This document shows positions 16,551-25,860 of a stretch of DNA of 64,000 bases, one piece after another. Each line of letters starts with the position of its first letter. Positions within the stretch are counted from its first letter, which is position 1. The notes beneath the pieces were generated by a model, which was not told the DNA's origin, ran no database searches, and saw only the letters and a program-made list of their open reading frames with translations. Origin of the DNA: an uncultured Catenibacterium sp. (GTDB taxonomy: Bacteria > Bacillota_I > Bacilli_A > Erysipelotrichales > Coprobacillaceae); assembly GCA_900540685.1 (NCBI GenBank), contig UQGS01000007.1, positions 4,685 to 68,684 of the forward strand, read 5' to 3'. A program made the translations under genes and the position numbers.

Positions 16551-19175
16551 TTAATTCATCTTTGCTAGTTTTTCTTTTGCTGCTGCATACTTAGAACGAT
16601 AATCTTCTAATTTAGCTTTTTCTGCTTCTACCTTTGCAGCAGGTGCTTTAGAAGTAAAATTAGGGTTAGATAACATACCTTCACCACGCTTGATTTCACC
16701 TTCAAGCTTCTTTATTTCCTTTTCAACCTTAGCTTTTTCAGCTTCCATATCAATATACTGACCTAAATCAATATTAAGTGTATTACCACCCTTGATAACT
16801 TCAGTTGCATTATTCTTGCTTGTTGCTACATTATAACCAACACAAGTTGCATTGACTAATTTGCTGACATAAGGTGCAATTTCCTTTAATAATGCTTCAA
16901 GATCATCCTGTTTAGTAGTGATTGTATAATCTACTTCTACACTATTCTTAATAACATAAGTATGTCTAATTTCTCTTACGCCCTTGATAATATCAATGAG
17001 GTATGCAAACTGATCATTGATTGTATCATTGCCATATTCTGGATTAGCTTCTGGCCATTTAGAGATAACGATTGATTCTTCGTTATGTGGAATAGCTTGA
17101 TAGATTTCTTCAGATACAAATGGCATGATTGGGTGTAATAATCTTACAATAGTATTTAATACATAAACAAGTGTATTTAATGCAGACTTCTTAGCCACTT
17201 CATCATCACCTGTTAAATGTAACTTAGATAGTTCGATATACCAAGAACAGAAATCATCCCAGATGAAACGATATAATTCAGTTCCTACGTTAATGAATTC
17301 GAACTTATCCATGTTTTCATCAACACTTCTGATTACTTCATTTAATCTATTTAATATCCACTTATCTGCTAAGTTAAGTGATGCATAATCTAATTCTTCT
17401 AACTTCTGATCTTCATCAATGTTCATTAATACATAACGTGCACTGTTCCAGATCTTATTGATGAAGTTCCAAGTAGATTTTAATTTAGCTGGTACATAAC
17501 GCATATCAGCTCCTGGTGAAGAGTTATTTAATAAGAACCATCTTAGTGAGTCAGCTCCATATTCATCAATAACGTCCATTGGGTCAACACCATTACCTAA
17601 AGACTTAGACATCTTACGACCCTGTTCATCTCTGATTAAACCATGAATTAAAACATTCTTGAATGGTCTTCTACCAGTGAATTCAATAGACTGGAACATC
17701 ATACGGCTTACCCAGAAGAAGATGATATCATAACCTGTTACTAATGTATCAGTTGGGAAATATCTCTTGAACATTGGATCTTCTGTATTAGGCCAGCCCA
17801 TAGTTGAGAATGGCCATAAAGCACTTGAGAACCATGTATCAAGAACGTCTTCATCCTGTGTCCAGTTTTCTTCATCTTCAGGCGCTTCTCTACCTACATA
17901 TAATTCACCTGTTTCTTTGTGATACCATGCAGGAATACGATGTCCCCACCATACCTGACGTGAGATACACCAGTCTTCAATGTTGTTCATCCAGTTAGAG
18001 AATATCTTTTCAAATCTTTCTGGTACGAAATCTACTCTATCATCAGTGTCCTGATTCTTTAATGCATTTTCAGCTAATGGCTTCATCTTAACAAACCACT
18101 GCTTAGATAAATAAGGTTCTACAATAGCATGAGAACGTTCTGAATGACCTACTGAATGCACAATAGTTTCAATATGATCTACAACACCTGCTTCTTCAAA
18201 ATCCTTTAATAAAGCTTCACGGCATTCAAAACGGTCCATGCCTTTATATTTACCAGCTAAATCATTCATAGTACCATCTTCATTCATACACTTAGGCATT
18301 GGAAGATTGTACTTCTTAGCTAACTGGAAATCATTTGGGTCATGTGCTGGAGTACATTTCATAACAGCAGTACCAAAATCAAGATCAATATAGCTATCAG
18401 CCATGATTGGTAATTCATCACCATTAGCTGGGTTAATCGCCTTCATACCAACATACTTCTTATATCTTTCATCATCAGGATGTACGAAGATTGCCTGGTC
18501 TGCAAACATTGTTTCTGGACGTGTAGTCGCAATCACTAAAATATCATCTGAACCAACAATATGATAATTGAAGTAATACATATGACCTTCAATATCTTCA
18601 TGATATACTTCGATATTTGATAATGCAGTTCTCTGTACTGGATCCCAGTTGATGATCTTTTCACCCTGGTAGATGAGTCCCTTTTCATATAATCTAACAA
18701 ATACTTCCTTAACAGCATCAGATAAACCTTCATCAAAAGTAAATCTTTCCTTTGAATAATCAAGTGATAAACCTAATTTAGCCCACTGAGCACGGATAAT
18801 ATCTGCATATTCTTCTTTCCATTCCCAGATCTTATCAACAAGCTTTTCTCTACCTAAATCATAACGAGAAATACCCTGTTCTCTAAGTCTTGCTTCTACC
18901 TTAGCTTGAGTTGCAAGTCCAGCATGGTCCATACCTGGTAGCCATAATGCATCATAACCCTGCATTCTCTTATAACGGATAATCATATCCTGCATAGTTG
19001 TATCCCATGCATGTCCTAAATGTAATTTACCAGTAACGTTTGGTGGTGGAATAACAATACTATAAGGCTTCTTTGTTAGATCGCCAGCCTTAAAATATTC
19101 CTTATCCAACCATTGCTGATATTTACCTTTTTCTACAGCTAAATGGTCATATTTAGTCGGTAACTCTTTCTTCAT
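16551..19175 (-). CDS. valS: valine--tRNA ligase
   Basis: Class I synthetase, 874 aa. It has PPPNVTGKLHLGHAW (HIGH region), the CP1 editing domain, the KMSKSLGNGVDP motif, an anticodon-binding domain and the C-terminal coiled arm typical of ValRS. The ATG at 19175 is chosen because GAGGGGG lies about 10 nt upstream. The gene overlaps the end of the upstream membrane protein by 23 nt in another frame, so the two are translationally coupled. Both lie under a valine T-box. Confidence 0.97.
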   Translation of the reverse strand: MKKELPTKYDHLAVEKGKYQQWLDKEYFKAGDLTKKPYSIVIPPPNVTGKLHLGHAWDTTMQDMIIRYKRMQGYDALWLPGMDHAGLATQAKVEARLREQGISRYDLGREKLVDKIWEWKEEYADIIRAQWAKLGLSLDYSKERFTFDEGLSDAVKEVFVRLYEKGLIYQGEKIINWDPVQRTALSNIEVYHEDIEGHMYYFNYHIVGSDDILVIATTRPETMFADQAIFVHPDDERYKKYVGMKAINPANGDELPIMADSYIDLDFGTAVMKCTPAHDPNDFQLAKKYNLPMPKCMNEDGTMNDLAGKYKGMDRFECREALLKDFEEAGVVDHIETIVHSVGHSERSHAIVEPYLSKQWFVKMKPLAENALKNQDTDDRVDFVPERFEKIFSNWMNNIEDWCISRQVWWGHRIPAWYHKETGELYVGREAPEDEENWTQDEDVLDTWFSSALWPFSTMGWPNTEDPMFKRYFPTDTLVTGYDIIFFWVSRMMFQSIEFTGRRPFKNVLIHGLIRDEQGRKMSKSLGNGVDPMDVIDEYGADSLRWFLLNNSSPGADMRYVPAKLKSTWNFINKIWNSARYVLMNIDEDQKLEELDYASLNLADKWILNRLNEVIRSVDENMDKFEFINVGTELYRFIWDDFCSWYIELSKLHLTGDDEVAKKSALNTLVYVLNTIVRLLHPIMPFVSEEIYQAIPHNEESIVISKWPEANPEYGNDTINDQFAYLIDIIKGVREIRHTYVIKNSVEVDYTITTKQDDLEALLKEIAPYVSKLVNATCVGYNVATSKNNATEVIKGGNTLNIDLGQYIDMEAEKAKVEKEIKKLEGEIKRGEGMLSNPNFTSKAPAAKVEAEKAKLEDYRSKYAAAKEKLAKMN

Positions 19176-19788
19176 TTGTTTCGTCCCCCTCAATAAATGA
19201 TTCTTTATGTTCTCTAATATACTTAGTTAATTTTGGCATGAAATCAGTACCTGCAATCATAGTGATATATTCATGAGTGAAGTCTGAGAAATTATAAGAA
19301 GAATAATCACCCATGTCTTCATCTTCTTCACCATTTTCCATGATTTCATTCAATCTTCTTGCACTCTTCACTAATTCAGCAATCTGTGGTTCACGTACAT
19401 TATTGAAATAAGTTTCTAACTCATTTGCATAAACTGAATAAGCTGGTGTTTCAAAGAAAGAACGAATTGTTTTAGTACTACTTACACATTCATTTAACTG
19501 ACTGATACCATAGACAGTTTTTTCTTCCATATTTAACTTATCTAGGAAGTTTTCATCTTCCTCTTCTAAATCTCCAATACGTGCAACAATTAAGTTCACT
19601 AAATCCTGATCACTGCATGCATCAAACTTTTCAGACGTGAAGTGCTTGTTTTCATCCTTGAAATCCGCAAAACGTAATGCTTCTTCCATCTGTTTGGCTT
19701 TAATTTCTTTTCTCTTTTTATAATAGAAAAAAGCAAATGTAATTAAAACTAAAGCAAAAGCCACTAATATCGGTGTTCTGTATTCCAT
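19153..19788 (-). CDS. membrane-anchored protein of unknown function upstream of valS
   Basis: 211 aa. One N-terminal membrane segment (about 7-23) is followed by a basic KKRKEIKAKQ stretch and a largely helical, acidic cytoplasmic domain with a run of Glu and Asp near 150-160. I do not recognise a family. It is the first gene behind the valine T-box, with an AAGGAGG site before its ATG, and overlaps valS. Its synthesis should therefore rise when charged tRNA-Val falls. Nothing in the sequence points to an enzyme. Confidence 0.8.
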   Translation of the reverse strand: MEYRTPILVAFALVLITFAFFYYKKRKEIKAKQMEEALRFADFKDENKHFTSEKFDACSDQDLVNLIVARIGDLEEEDENFLDKLNMEEKTVYGISQLNECVSSTKTIRSFFETPAYSVYANELETYFNNVREPQIAELVKSARRLNEIMENGEEDEDMGDYSSYNFSDFTHEYITMIAGTDFMPKLTKYIREHKESFIEGDETNEERVTD

Positions 19789-19800
19789 AGTTCCTCCTTA

Positions 19801-20053
19801 GAAATAAAAAAGAGCATGTGCATAAGGACGACTTAATCGTGGTACCACCTTATTTCACATACTCTGTATGTCTCTTTACTTTAACGCAGTATTACGTATC
19901 TGGCTACTTCATTCACCAAATATGCTCCAAGGCTACCTTCCAGTCTTCACTCTCCTCTTTCACACCACCCAAGAGGTCTCTTTAAGAAGAATAACTGTAC
20001 TCCTCCTCTTCAACGCTTGTTATTATTCTACCAAAGGCTTTACTATAAGTCAA
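19801..20053 (-). ncRNA. T-box riboswitch, valine (specifier GUA)
   Basis: Minus-strand promoter TTGACT (20048-20053), 17-nt spacer, TAGAAT (20025-20030). The T-box core AAGGTGGTACCACG is at about 19839-19853. The terminator stem (AGAGTATGTG...ATAAGG with CCTTAT...CACATGCTCT) ends in TTTTTT near 19808. In the same register as the other T-boxes here (specifier, one nucleotide, then CYTTGGAG) the specifier is GUA at 19934-19936, a valine codon, agreeing with valS downstream. Confidence 0.92.
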
Positions 20054-20058
20054 TGAAC

Positions 20059-20361
20059 TTATTTGCCTAGATATTCTAAAGCCTGTGCAAGAACTGAATC
20101 ACCATTCATCATGCCATAGTCCTTCATACCAATCATATAAACTGGAATAGAACCTACAGTATTCTGAATTTCATCCTTTGCATAACGCACCTGTGGACCA
20201 AGGAAAATAATATCTGCCTCTACATCCTTTAAATCTGTATTTTCAGCATTCACCGCCCAGATTTCAGCTTCTACATTCTTTTTAGTTGCTGCTCTTTTCA
20301 TCTTTTCTACAAGTAAGCTTGTACTCATCCCTGATGCACAGCATAATAAAATCTTAATCAT
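20059..20361 (-). CDS. orphan PTS sugar transporter subunit IIB (lactose/cellobiose type)
   Basis: 100 aa. The N-terminal phosphocysteine loop CCASGMSTSLLVEKM is typical of the Lac/cellobiose IIB family, which passes phosphate from IIA to the sugar at IIC. The ATG at 20361 follows GGGAG; an 8-codon extension lacks a site. No IIA, IIC or glycosidase gene is adjacent, so its substrate and partners are unknown. It ends just before the valine T-box promoter. Confidence 0.88.
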   Translation of the reverse strand: MIKILLCCASGMSTSLLVEKMKRAATKKNVEAEIWAVNAENTDLKDVEADIIFLGPQVRYAKDEIQNTVGSIPVYMIGMKDYGMMNGDSVLAQALEYLGK

Positions 20362-20425
20362 CAAAAAACTCCCTTCTTGCGACACATTATATACTAAAAT
20401 AAGACATTTGTGAAGAAAGAAAAAA

Positions 20426-20447
20426 AGAGAGATTTTATGATCTCTCT
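20426..20447 (-). terminator. terminator at the end of engB
   Basis: 8-bp stem AGAGAGAT/ATCTCTCT with a 6-nt loop, then T7 on the minus strand; it overlaps the last codons of engB. Confidence 0.8.
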
Positions 20448-21031
20448 TCGCATAGTTCTAAGATACAATCCCAGACTTCTCTGACACCTTTTTTCTTTAA
20501 GCTAGAAAAACGGACAAAGTGGTCATTTGGATCAAAGTCCAATGTTTCCTTAATCAGTTTCTCATTCTTGACAAGTTCATTACGTTTAAGCTTATCTTCT
20601 TTTGTTGCAACAACGATAACTGGAATACCAAAATGTTTCGCATAGTCATACATTGTCACATCATCATCTTTAGGTTTATGACGATAATCTACAATAAGAA
20701 TCATCGCTTTTAGATTCTTTCTATTACGTAAGTAATTGTCAATCATTTCAGAGAACTGCTCTAACATCTTCTTTGGTACTTTTGCATAGCCATAACCTGG
20801 TACATCGACAAGTCTTAATTCGTCATTAATATTGAAGAAATTAAGAGTACGTGTTTTACCTGGTGTTGAACTGACTTTCGCAAGTCCCTGCACATTAGTT
20901 ACTGTATTAATAAAACTTGACTTTCCTACATTTGAACGTCCAGCCATGACTACTTCAGGTAATGATTCATCCGGCCACTGACTAGACCAGGCTGCACATA
21001 ACATGAATTCGGCTTTTTTAATCGTATACAT
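20435..21031 (-). CDS. engB: ribosome biogenesis GTP-binding protein YsxC/EngB
   Basis: 198 aa GTPase needed for late 50S assembly. G1 GRSNVGKSS, G3 DVPGYGYAKV and G4 TKEDKL are all present. It begins 1 nt after the lon stop, matching the conserved lon-ysxC order of Bacillota. Confidence 0.96.
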   Translation of the reverse strand: MYTIKKAEFMLCAAWSSQWPDESLPEVVMAGRSNVGKSSFINTVTNVQGLAKVSSTPGKTRTLNFFNINDELRLVDVPGYGYAKVPKKMLEQFSEMIDNYLRNRKNLKAMILIVDYRHKPKDDDVTMYDYAKHFGIPVIVVATKEDKLKRNELVKNEKLIKETLDFDPNDHFVRFSSLKKKGVREVWDCILELCEERS

Positions 21032-21032
21032 A

Positions 21033-23357
21033 TTACTTTACCAATGCATTTTCTAAAACAGTATCAATATGATCTGCTGTGATGATAGTAAGATCTTTTC
21101 TTACTGACTCTGGAATATCATCAATATCCTTCGCATTGTCCTTAGGAATAATGATTGTAGAAATACCAGAACGATGAGCAGAAATAGATTTTTCTTTTAA
21201 TCCACCAATCGGTAATACATTACCAGTTAATGTCACTTCACCTGTCATTGCGACATCATCACGTACAGGCTTTTGTGTAAAGGCAGAATAGATAGCAGTT
21301 GTTAAAGTAACACCCGCACTTGGACCGTCCTTCTTCACTGCCCCTTCAGGTACATGAATATGAATATCCTGCTTATCAAAATCAATATCTTTTAAGCTAT
21401 ACTTATCAGCATGTGCCTTAAGATAGTCTAAAGCGATTGATGCGGATTCCTTCATGACATCACCTAACTGACCAGTCACAATGAATTTACCACTGCCCTT
21501 GAAATGATTAACTTCAATTGGAAGAATATCTCCACCAAACTGAGTCCACGCTAAACCAGTCACAACACCTACCTGAGGTTTAGGCTGTTTCTTAGTATGA
21601 TCAAATGGTGCTTTACCTAGTAATTCTTCTAGGTCTTTTACTTCTACAACAACACGGTCTGTTGTCTTCTTAAGAATCTTTAAGACTGATTTTCTACATA
21701 TAGCAGCAATAAGTCTTTCTAACTGACGTACACCAGCTTCTCTTGTATAGTGTCTAATCACATACATGAATGCTTCATCAGTAATAGTTAACTGTTCATC
21801 AGTTAAACCATGATTCTTAAGTTCTTTCTTAAGCAGATGATCTTTCGCAATCATCTGTTTTTCCTGTTCTGTATATGAAGATAATTCAATGATTTCTAAT
21901 CTATCGCGTAATGGTTCAGGAATACCACCTAAATCATTGGCAGTTGCAATAAATAGAACCTGTGATAAATCATATGGTTCTTCGATATAGTTATCTGAGA
22001 ACATAGAATTCTGTTCAGGATCTAATACTTCAAGCATTGCGCTTGTAGGATCACCCTTATAGTCACTTGCCATCTTATCAATTTCATCAAGTAAGAAGAC
22101 AGGGTTCATAACACCTGCTTTTTTCATACCCTGAATAATACGACCTGGCATAGAACCTAAATAAGTTCTGCGATGTCCTCTGATTTCTGATTCATCAGTG
22201 ACACCACCTAAAGAAATCTTTACAAACTTACGATCTAATGCACGCGCAATAGACTTAGAAATAGAAGTCTTACCAACACCTGGTGGACCAACTAAACAGA
22301 TAATAGGCGCCTTTAAAGAATGAGTCATTTGTTTTACAGCAAGCTGTTCTACAATTCTTTCTTTAGGTTTCTTTAAACCAAAATGGTCTTCATCAAGAAT
22401 TCTCTCTACTTTTGTAATATCCTGATTATCTTCAGTCATTTCAAACCAAGGAAGCTTAGTCATCCAGTCAAGATAAGTACGTACCACATTGGCTTCTGGT
22501 GAAGTAGAAGGCATCATTTCATAACGTGCTAACTCTTCAGTCAACTTATCTTTCACATTCTGAGGATAAGGATTATCCTTGATCATAGAACGGAATCTTT
22601 CAACTTCATCCTCACCATTAGGTGTATCACCTAATTCTTCTTTAATCGCTTTAAGTTTTTCTCTTAAATAGAATTCCTTCTGGTTTTCATCAATACTCTT
22701 CTTTACACGATTATTGATAGAATTTTCAATCTCATTAATAGCCTTTTCTTTCTGCATACTTGCAAGAACTAATAAAAGACGTTTATTGATATCAGGCTCA
22801 GCTAAAATCTTTTCTCTTTCAACAAGGTCAGAGTTGATATAATGACCGATTGTATCAGCGAGTTCACTTGCTGATAAGCCCTGAGTAATATTTGAAATCA
22901 ATTCTCTAGGTAAAAGCTGACTTGCACCATTCATTGACTGCATCTGTTCAGTAATTTTACGCACTAAAGCGATTTCTTCATTTTGATCACCATAGATATC
23001 TTCTAAATAGCGTACCTTTGCATAATAGCATTCACCTTCAGTATAAAGTGATTCTAATTCAACACGCTTTTCACCTACTACTGTAAGCTTGATAGTACCA
23101 TGATTATCTTTTTTAATACGTTTTGTAATCTTACAAAGTGTGGCATGGTGATAAACCATGTCAAAATTGATTTCTTCTTCTAAAGGATGGATCTGTGATA
23201 CTAATACGATATTAGAATCATGCTGACTTACAGCTAAATCCATTGCATTTAAGGAAAATGTACGTCCTACATCTAGAGACAATTCATGTCCTGGAAATAC
23301 AAGCATACCACGCGTACAAATAACAGGAAGATCAACTGTTACATTTAAATTTTCCAT
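21033..23357 (-). CDS. lon: ATP-dependent endopeptidase La
   Basis: 774 aa cytosolic protease for misfolded and regulatory proteins. N-terminal substrate-binding domain, AAA+ module with Walker A GPPGVGKTS and Walker B PVFLLDEIDKM, and a C-terminal Ser-Lys protease domain containing KDGPSAGVT with the catalytic Ser. It lies between tig and engB, separated from tig by a terminator. Confidence 0.98.
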   Translation of the reverse strand: MENLNVTVDLPVICTRGMLVFPGHELSLDVGRTFSLNAMDLAVSQHDSNIVLVSQIHPLEEEINFDMVYHHATLCKITKRIKKDNHGTIKLTVVGEKRVELESLYTEGECYYAKVRYLEDIYGDQNEEIALVRKITEQMQSMNGASQLLPRELISNITQGLSASELADTIGHYINSDLVEREKILAEPDINKRLLLVLASMQKEKAINEIENSINNRVKKSIDENQKEFYLREKLKAIKEELGDTPNGEDEVERFRSMIKDNPYPQNVKDKLTEELARYEMMPSTSPEANVVRTYLDWMTKLPWFEMTEDNQDITKVERILDEDHFGLKKPKERIVEQLAVKQMTHSLKAPIICLVGPPGVGKTSISKSIARALDRKFVKISLGGVTDESEIRGHRRTYLGSMPGRIIQGMKKAGVMNPVFLLDEIDKMASDYKGDPTSAMLEVLDPEQNSMFSDNYIEEPYDLSQVLFIATANDLGGIPEPLRDRLEIIELSSYTEQEKQMIAKDHLLKKELKNHGLTDEQLTITDEAFMYVIRHYTREAGVRQLERLIAAICRKSVLKILKKTTDRVVVEVKDLEELLGKAPFDHTKKQPKPQVGVVTGLAWTQFGGDILPIEVNHFKGSGKFIVTGQLGDVMKESASIALDYLKAHADKYSLKDIDFDKQDIHIHVPEGAVKKDGPSAGVTLTTAIYSAFTQKPVRDDVAMTGEVTLTGNVLPIGGLKEKSISAHRSGISTIIIPKDNAKDIDDIPESVRKDLTIITADHIDTVLENALVK

Positions 23358-23381
23358 AACCTATTTCTCCTTTCTTAGAAA

Positions 23382-23407
23382 AAATAAGACGCGTAGGCGT
23401 CTTATTT
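23382..23407 (-). terminator. terminator after tig
   Basis: Perfect stem of at least 10 bp (AATAAGACGC/GCGTCTTATT, 4-nt loop) followed by T6 on the minus strand, overlapping the tig stop. No clear promoter is seen before lon, so read-through may feed lon. Confidence 0.85.
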
Positions 23408-24682
23408 CACATTATCTTTAATTAACTGAAGAGCCTTTCTATGAGTTAAATCACCCTTTAATACATATTCCTGACCACCAAGAACCTTCTTAACTTCTTC
23501 AAGTGGCATGTTGTAGTATGTAGCGATTTCTTTCATTTCATCTTCCATTTCTGCATCAGTCACTTCAATGTTTTCTGCCTTAACGATTTCATCGAGGATT
23601 AAGTTTAACTTAACTCTTTCTTCAGCCTGATCCTTAACATCAGCCTTGATATCATCCATTGTCTTACCAGTCATCTGAGTGTATAATTCAATGTTTAATC
23701 CCTGCTGTGATAAGTTCTGGTTGATTTCGTTAATGATGTTCATAACTTCGCTATCAACCATTGCTTCTGGTACATCAAATGTGTTGTTAGCAACAACAGC
23801 CTTAATTACTTCTTCATTGAACTTGTTTTCAGCTTCAGCCTTCTTCATAGTTCTGATCTGATCTTTGATCTTTTCCTGTAACTGTTCTAATGTTTCAACA
23901 CCTTCGATGTTAACATCCTTAGCTAATTCATCATCAATTTCAGGTAATACCTTAGCTTTGATTTCATGAACTTTAACCTTAAATACTACTTCAGCACCTG
24001 CTAAATCAGCTGCATGATATTCTTCAGGGAAAGTTAAATTGATTTCTTTTTCTTCACCAGCAGCCATACCAACTAGACCTTCTTCAAATCCAGGGATGAA
24101 TGAGTGAGAACCGATTTCAAGTGAATAGTTTTCTGCTTTTCCGCCTTCAAAAGCAACACCATCTTTGAAACCTTCATAATCGATAACAGCTGTATCGCCT
24201 TCTTCAACTGTTCCTTCTTCTTTAACAACTAATTCAGCGAACTGCTTCTGGTAGTCATTTAATCTTTCTTCAACATCTTTCTTAGTTACTCTAACCTGAG
24301 CTTTCTTAACATCTAATCCCTTGTATTCACCTAATTCGAATTCAGGTCTTACTGGGCAAGTGAATGTTACTTCTAATTCAGTTTCAGTAGACTTAACGAT
24401 GTTTGCAGTTGGCTGAGCAACTGGATTTACATTGTTGTCGATGAAGATCTTAGCATAGTTTTCAGTTAAGATTTCTTCAACAGCCTGTTCTCTGATTGCT
24501 TTAGCACCAATCTTAGCTTTGATTAAGCTCTTTGGAGCATGACCCTTTCTGAAACCGTCTAACTTAGCTGAACCAGCTAACTTATTTAAAGCCTTTTCCT
24601 GAGCTGCTGCCCATTCTTCTGTATCGAAAACGGCTTTGATTTCAACCATTGATTTCTCAAGTTTTTTAACTTCTGTATTCAT
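23402..24682 (-). CDS. tig: trigger factor
   Basis: Ribosome-bound chaperone and prolyl isomerase, 426 aa. The N-terminal ribosome-docking signature appears as GFRKGHAPKSL near 41-51. An FKBP-type domain (about 155-245) and a helical C-terminal cradle follow. Its own promoter lies at 24714-24742. Confidence 0.97.
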   Translation of the reverse strand: MNTEVKKLEKSMVEIKAVFDTEEWAAAQEKALNKLAGSAKLDGFRKGHAPKSLIKAKIGAKAIREQAVEEILTENYAKIFIDNNVNPVAQPTANIVKSTETELEVTFTCPVRPEFELGEYKGLDVKKAQVRVTKKDVEERLNDYQKQFAELVVKEEGTVEEGDTAVIDYEGFKDGVAFEGGKAENYSLEIGSHSFIPGFEEGLVGMAAGEEKEINLTFPEEYHAADLAGAEVVFKVKVHEIKAKVLPEIDDELAKDVNIEGVETLEQLQEKIKDQIRTMKKAEAENKFNEEVIKAVVANNTFDVPEAMVDSEVMNIINEINQNLSQQGLNIELYTQMTGKTMDDIKADVKDQAEERVKLNLILDEIVKAENIEVTDAEMEDEMKEIATYYNMPLEEVKKVLGGQEYVLKGDLTHRKALQLIKDNVK

Positions 24683-24713
24683 TTCTTAATCTCCTTTACT
24701 ATTTGCAATTGCT

Positions 24714-24742
24714 ATTATACATGAAAGATTCATGCAATGCAA
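24714..24742 (-). promoter_or_regulatory. promoter of tig
   Basis: Minus-strand -35 TTGCAT (24737-24742), a 17-nt spacer and -10 TATAAT (24714-24719). Confidence 0.7.
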
Positions 24743-24746
24743 CAAT

Positions 24747-25670
24747 TTAACACTCTAATTGTTTGAGTGCTAATATTTCTTTTTCTACGTCTGATAAATC
24801 GCAATTGTAATCAATTTCGATATCAGATGGATCGACTGGCATATTCTGTAAAGTCGCAACATAATAGTGTATAGTTGCTGCTACTAGATCACAGTCTTCT
24901 GGCATAATATCCTTAGGATAGAGAGTGTAAAGATAATATTCCAGATAATCGAGACATTGTGAGAGAAGCGTAGGATTATCATCTTCTAATACTCTTGAAA
25001 GAGATCTACCAATTAATGTATAACATTCTCTTTCTAATACTAAAGGACTATAAGATCCATTAAAATAATATGTCTCATCACCCTTTACAACAGTGAATTC
25101 TTCATCGACCTGCTGATCAATCAGAATTTCCATAATAAGTGTCTTTGCGAAAGATGACTTATGAGGATTTTCTAAAAATCTTGATACTTCAGGTATGATC
25201 ATACGGATGTTTAACTGCTGTAATTGATCAAGTGCCATATAGATGAGATCATCATTCACTTCATCTCTATCAAGTAAACGTCCAATTTCCTGTGCAGACA
25301 TAATGGTACTCTTGTTTTCAAGCTGGTAATTCTTTTCCTGCTTCATAAGAATAATTTCATCATAAACTGCATTAAATAAGTTTTCATACTGTTGAGGGAT
25401 ATAAGGCATTGATAATTCTTCAATAAGAATATTGATTGCCTGTTCATATTCTTCAAGTTCTTTTAAAGCATTTAAATATAAAGCAGTCACTTCATAATAA
25501 GTGTTATTGGCCTGCATTTTAGCAACGGCCCCTTCCTGCATACATCTTTGATAATCTTCTAATGCATTCAAGCATACAAGACGATAATATCTAGTCATCT
25601 CATCATCCATATCTGTTAAACGACTTAATGCGACTTGATACTGGCCTTCTTCAATAAGTTCTTCTATCAT
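24747..25670 (-). CDS. helical-repeat (TPR-like) protein of unknown function
   Basis: 307 aa, acidic, all-helical in appearance. The N-terminal third has TPR-like helix pairs (YYRLVCLNALEDYQRCMQEG, then YLNALKELEEYEQAINILIE), suggesting protein-protein contacts. No catalytic motif is seen. It resembles Bacillota TPR proteins near tig (possibly DUF3196), a tentative link. Its ribosome binding site is weak (GGCAGGCAAAC before ATG) and no promoter is seen within about 190 nt. The nearest strong promoter, at 27613-27640, lies beyond an inserted IS607 element, so its expression may have been changed by the insertion. Confidence 0.8.
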   Translation of the reverse strand: MIEELIEEGQYQVALSRLTDMDDEMTRYYRLVCLNALEDYQRCMQEGAVAKMQANNTYYEVTALYLNALKELEEYEQAINILIEELSMPYIPQQYENLFNAVYDEIILMKQEKNYQLENKSTIMSAQEIGRLLDRDEVNDDLIYMALDQLQQLNIRMIIPEVSRFLENPHKSSFAKTLIMEILIDQQVDEEFTVVKGDETYYFNGSYSPLVLERECYTLIGRSLSRVLEDDNPTLLSQCLDYLEYYLYTLYPKDIMPEDCDLVAATIHYYVATLQNMPVDPSDIEIDYNCDLSDVEKEILALKQLEC

Positions 25671-25860
25671 GTTTGCCTGCCACTCAAATGTGATTAAATA
25701 TACTCACATCGAGATAATGTAAGTTCTCACGAACATTACTTACTATGTCATCGTGTATGCTTTGGATTGACCGAAATCATATCTACTCACAAGTTCTAGT
25801 ACACTTCATAGTCGTAAATTCCCGAAATAGCCTTCGGTACACACCTACGCTTGCGTTTGT
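25671..25860 (-). ncRNA. candidate omega RNA and end of the IS607-type element
   Basis: The 190 nt after tnpB have no ORF. TnpB guide (omega) RNAs arise from the tnpB 3' end and run into flanking DNA. A short stem (CCGAA/TTCGG) lies near 25825-25840. AATGTGATTAAAT near 25689-25701 recurs in inverted sense at about 27554-27566, near the other end. In this layout the guide part would read into the start of the helical-repeat gene. Position supports the call; the fold is not verified. Confidence 0.45.
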
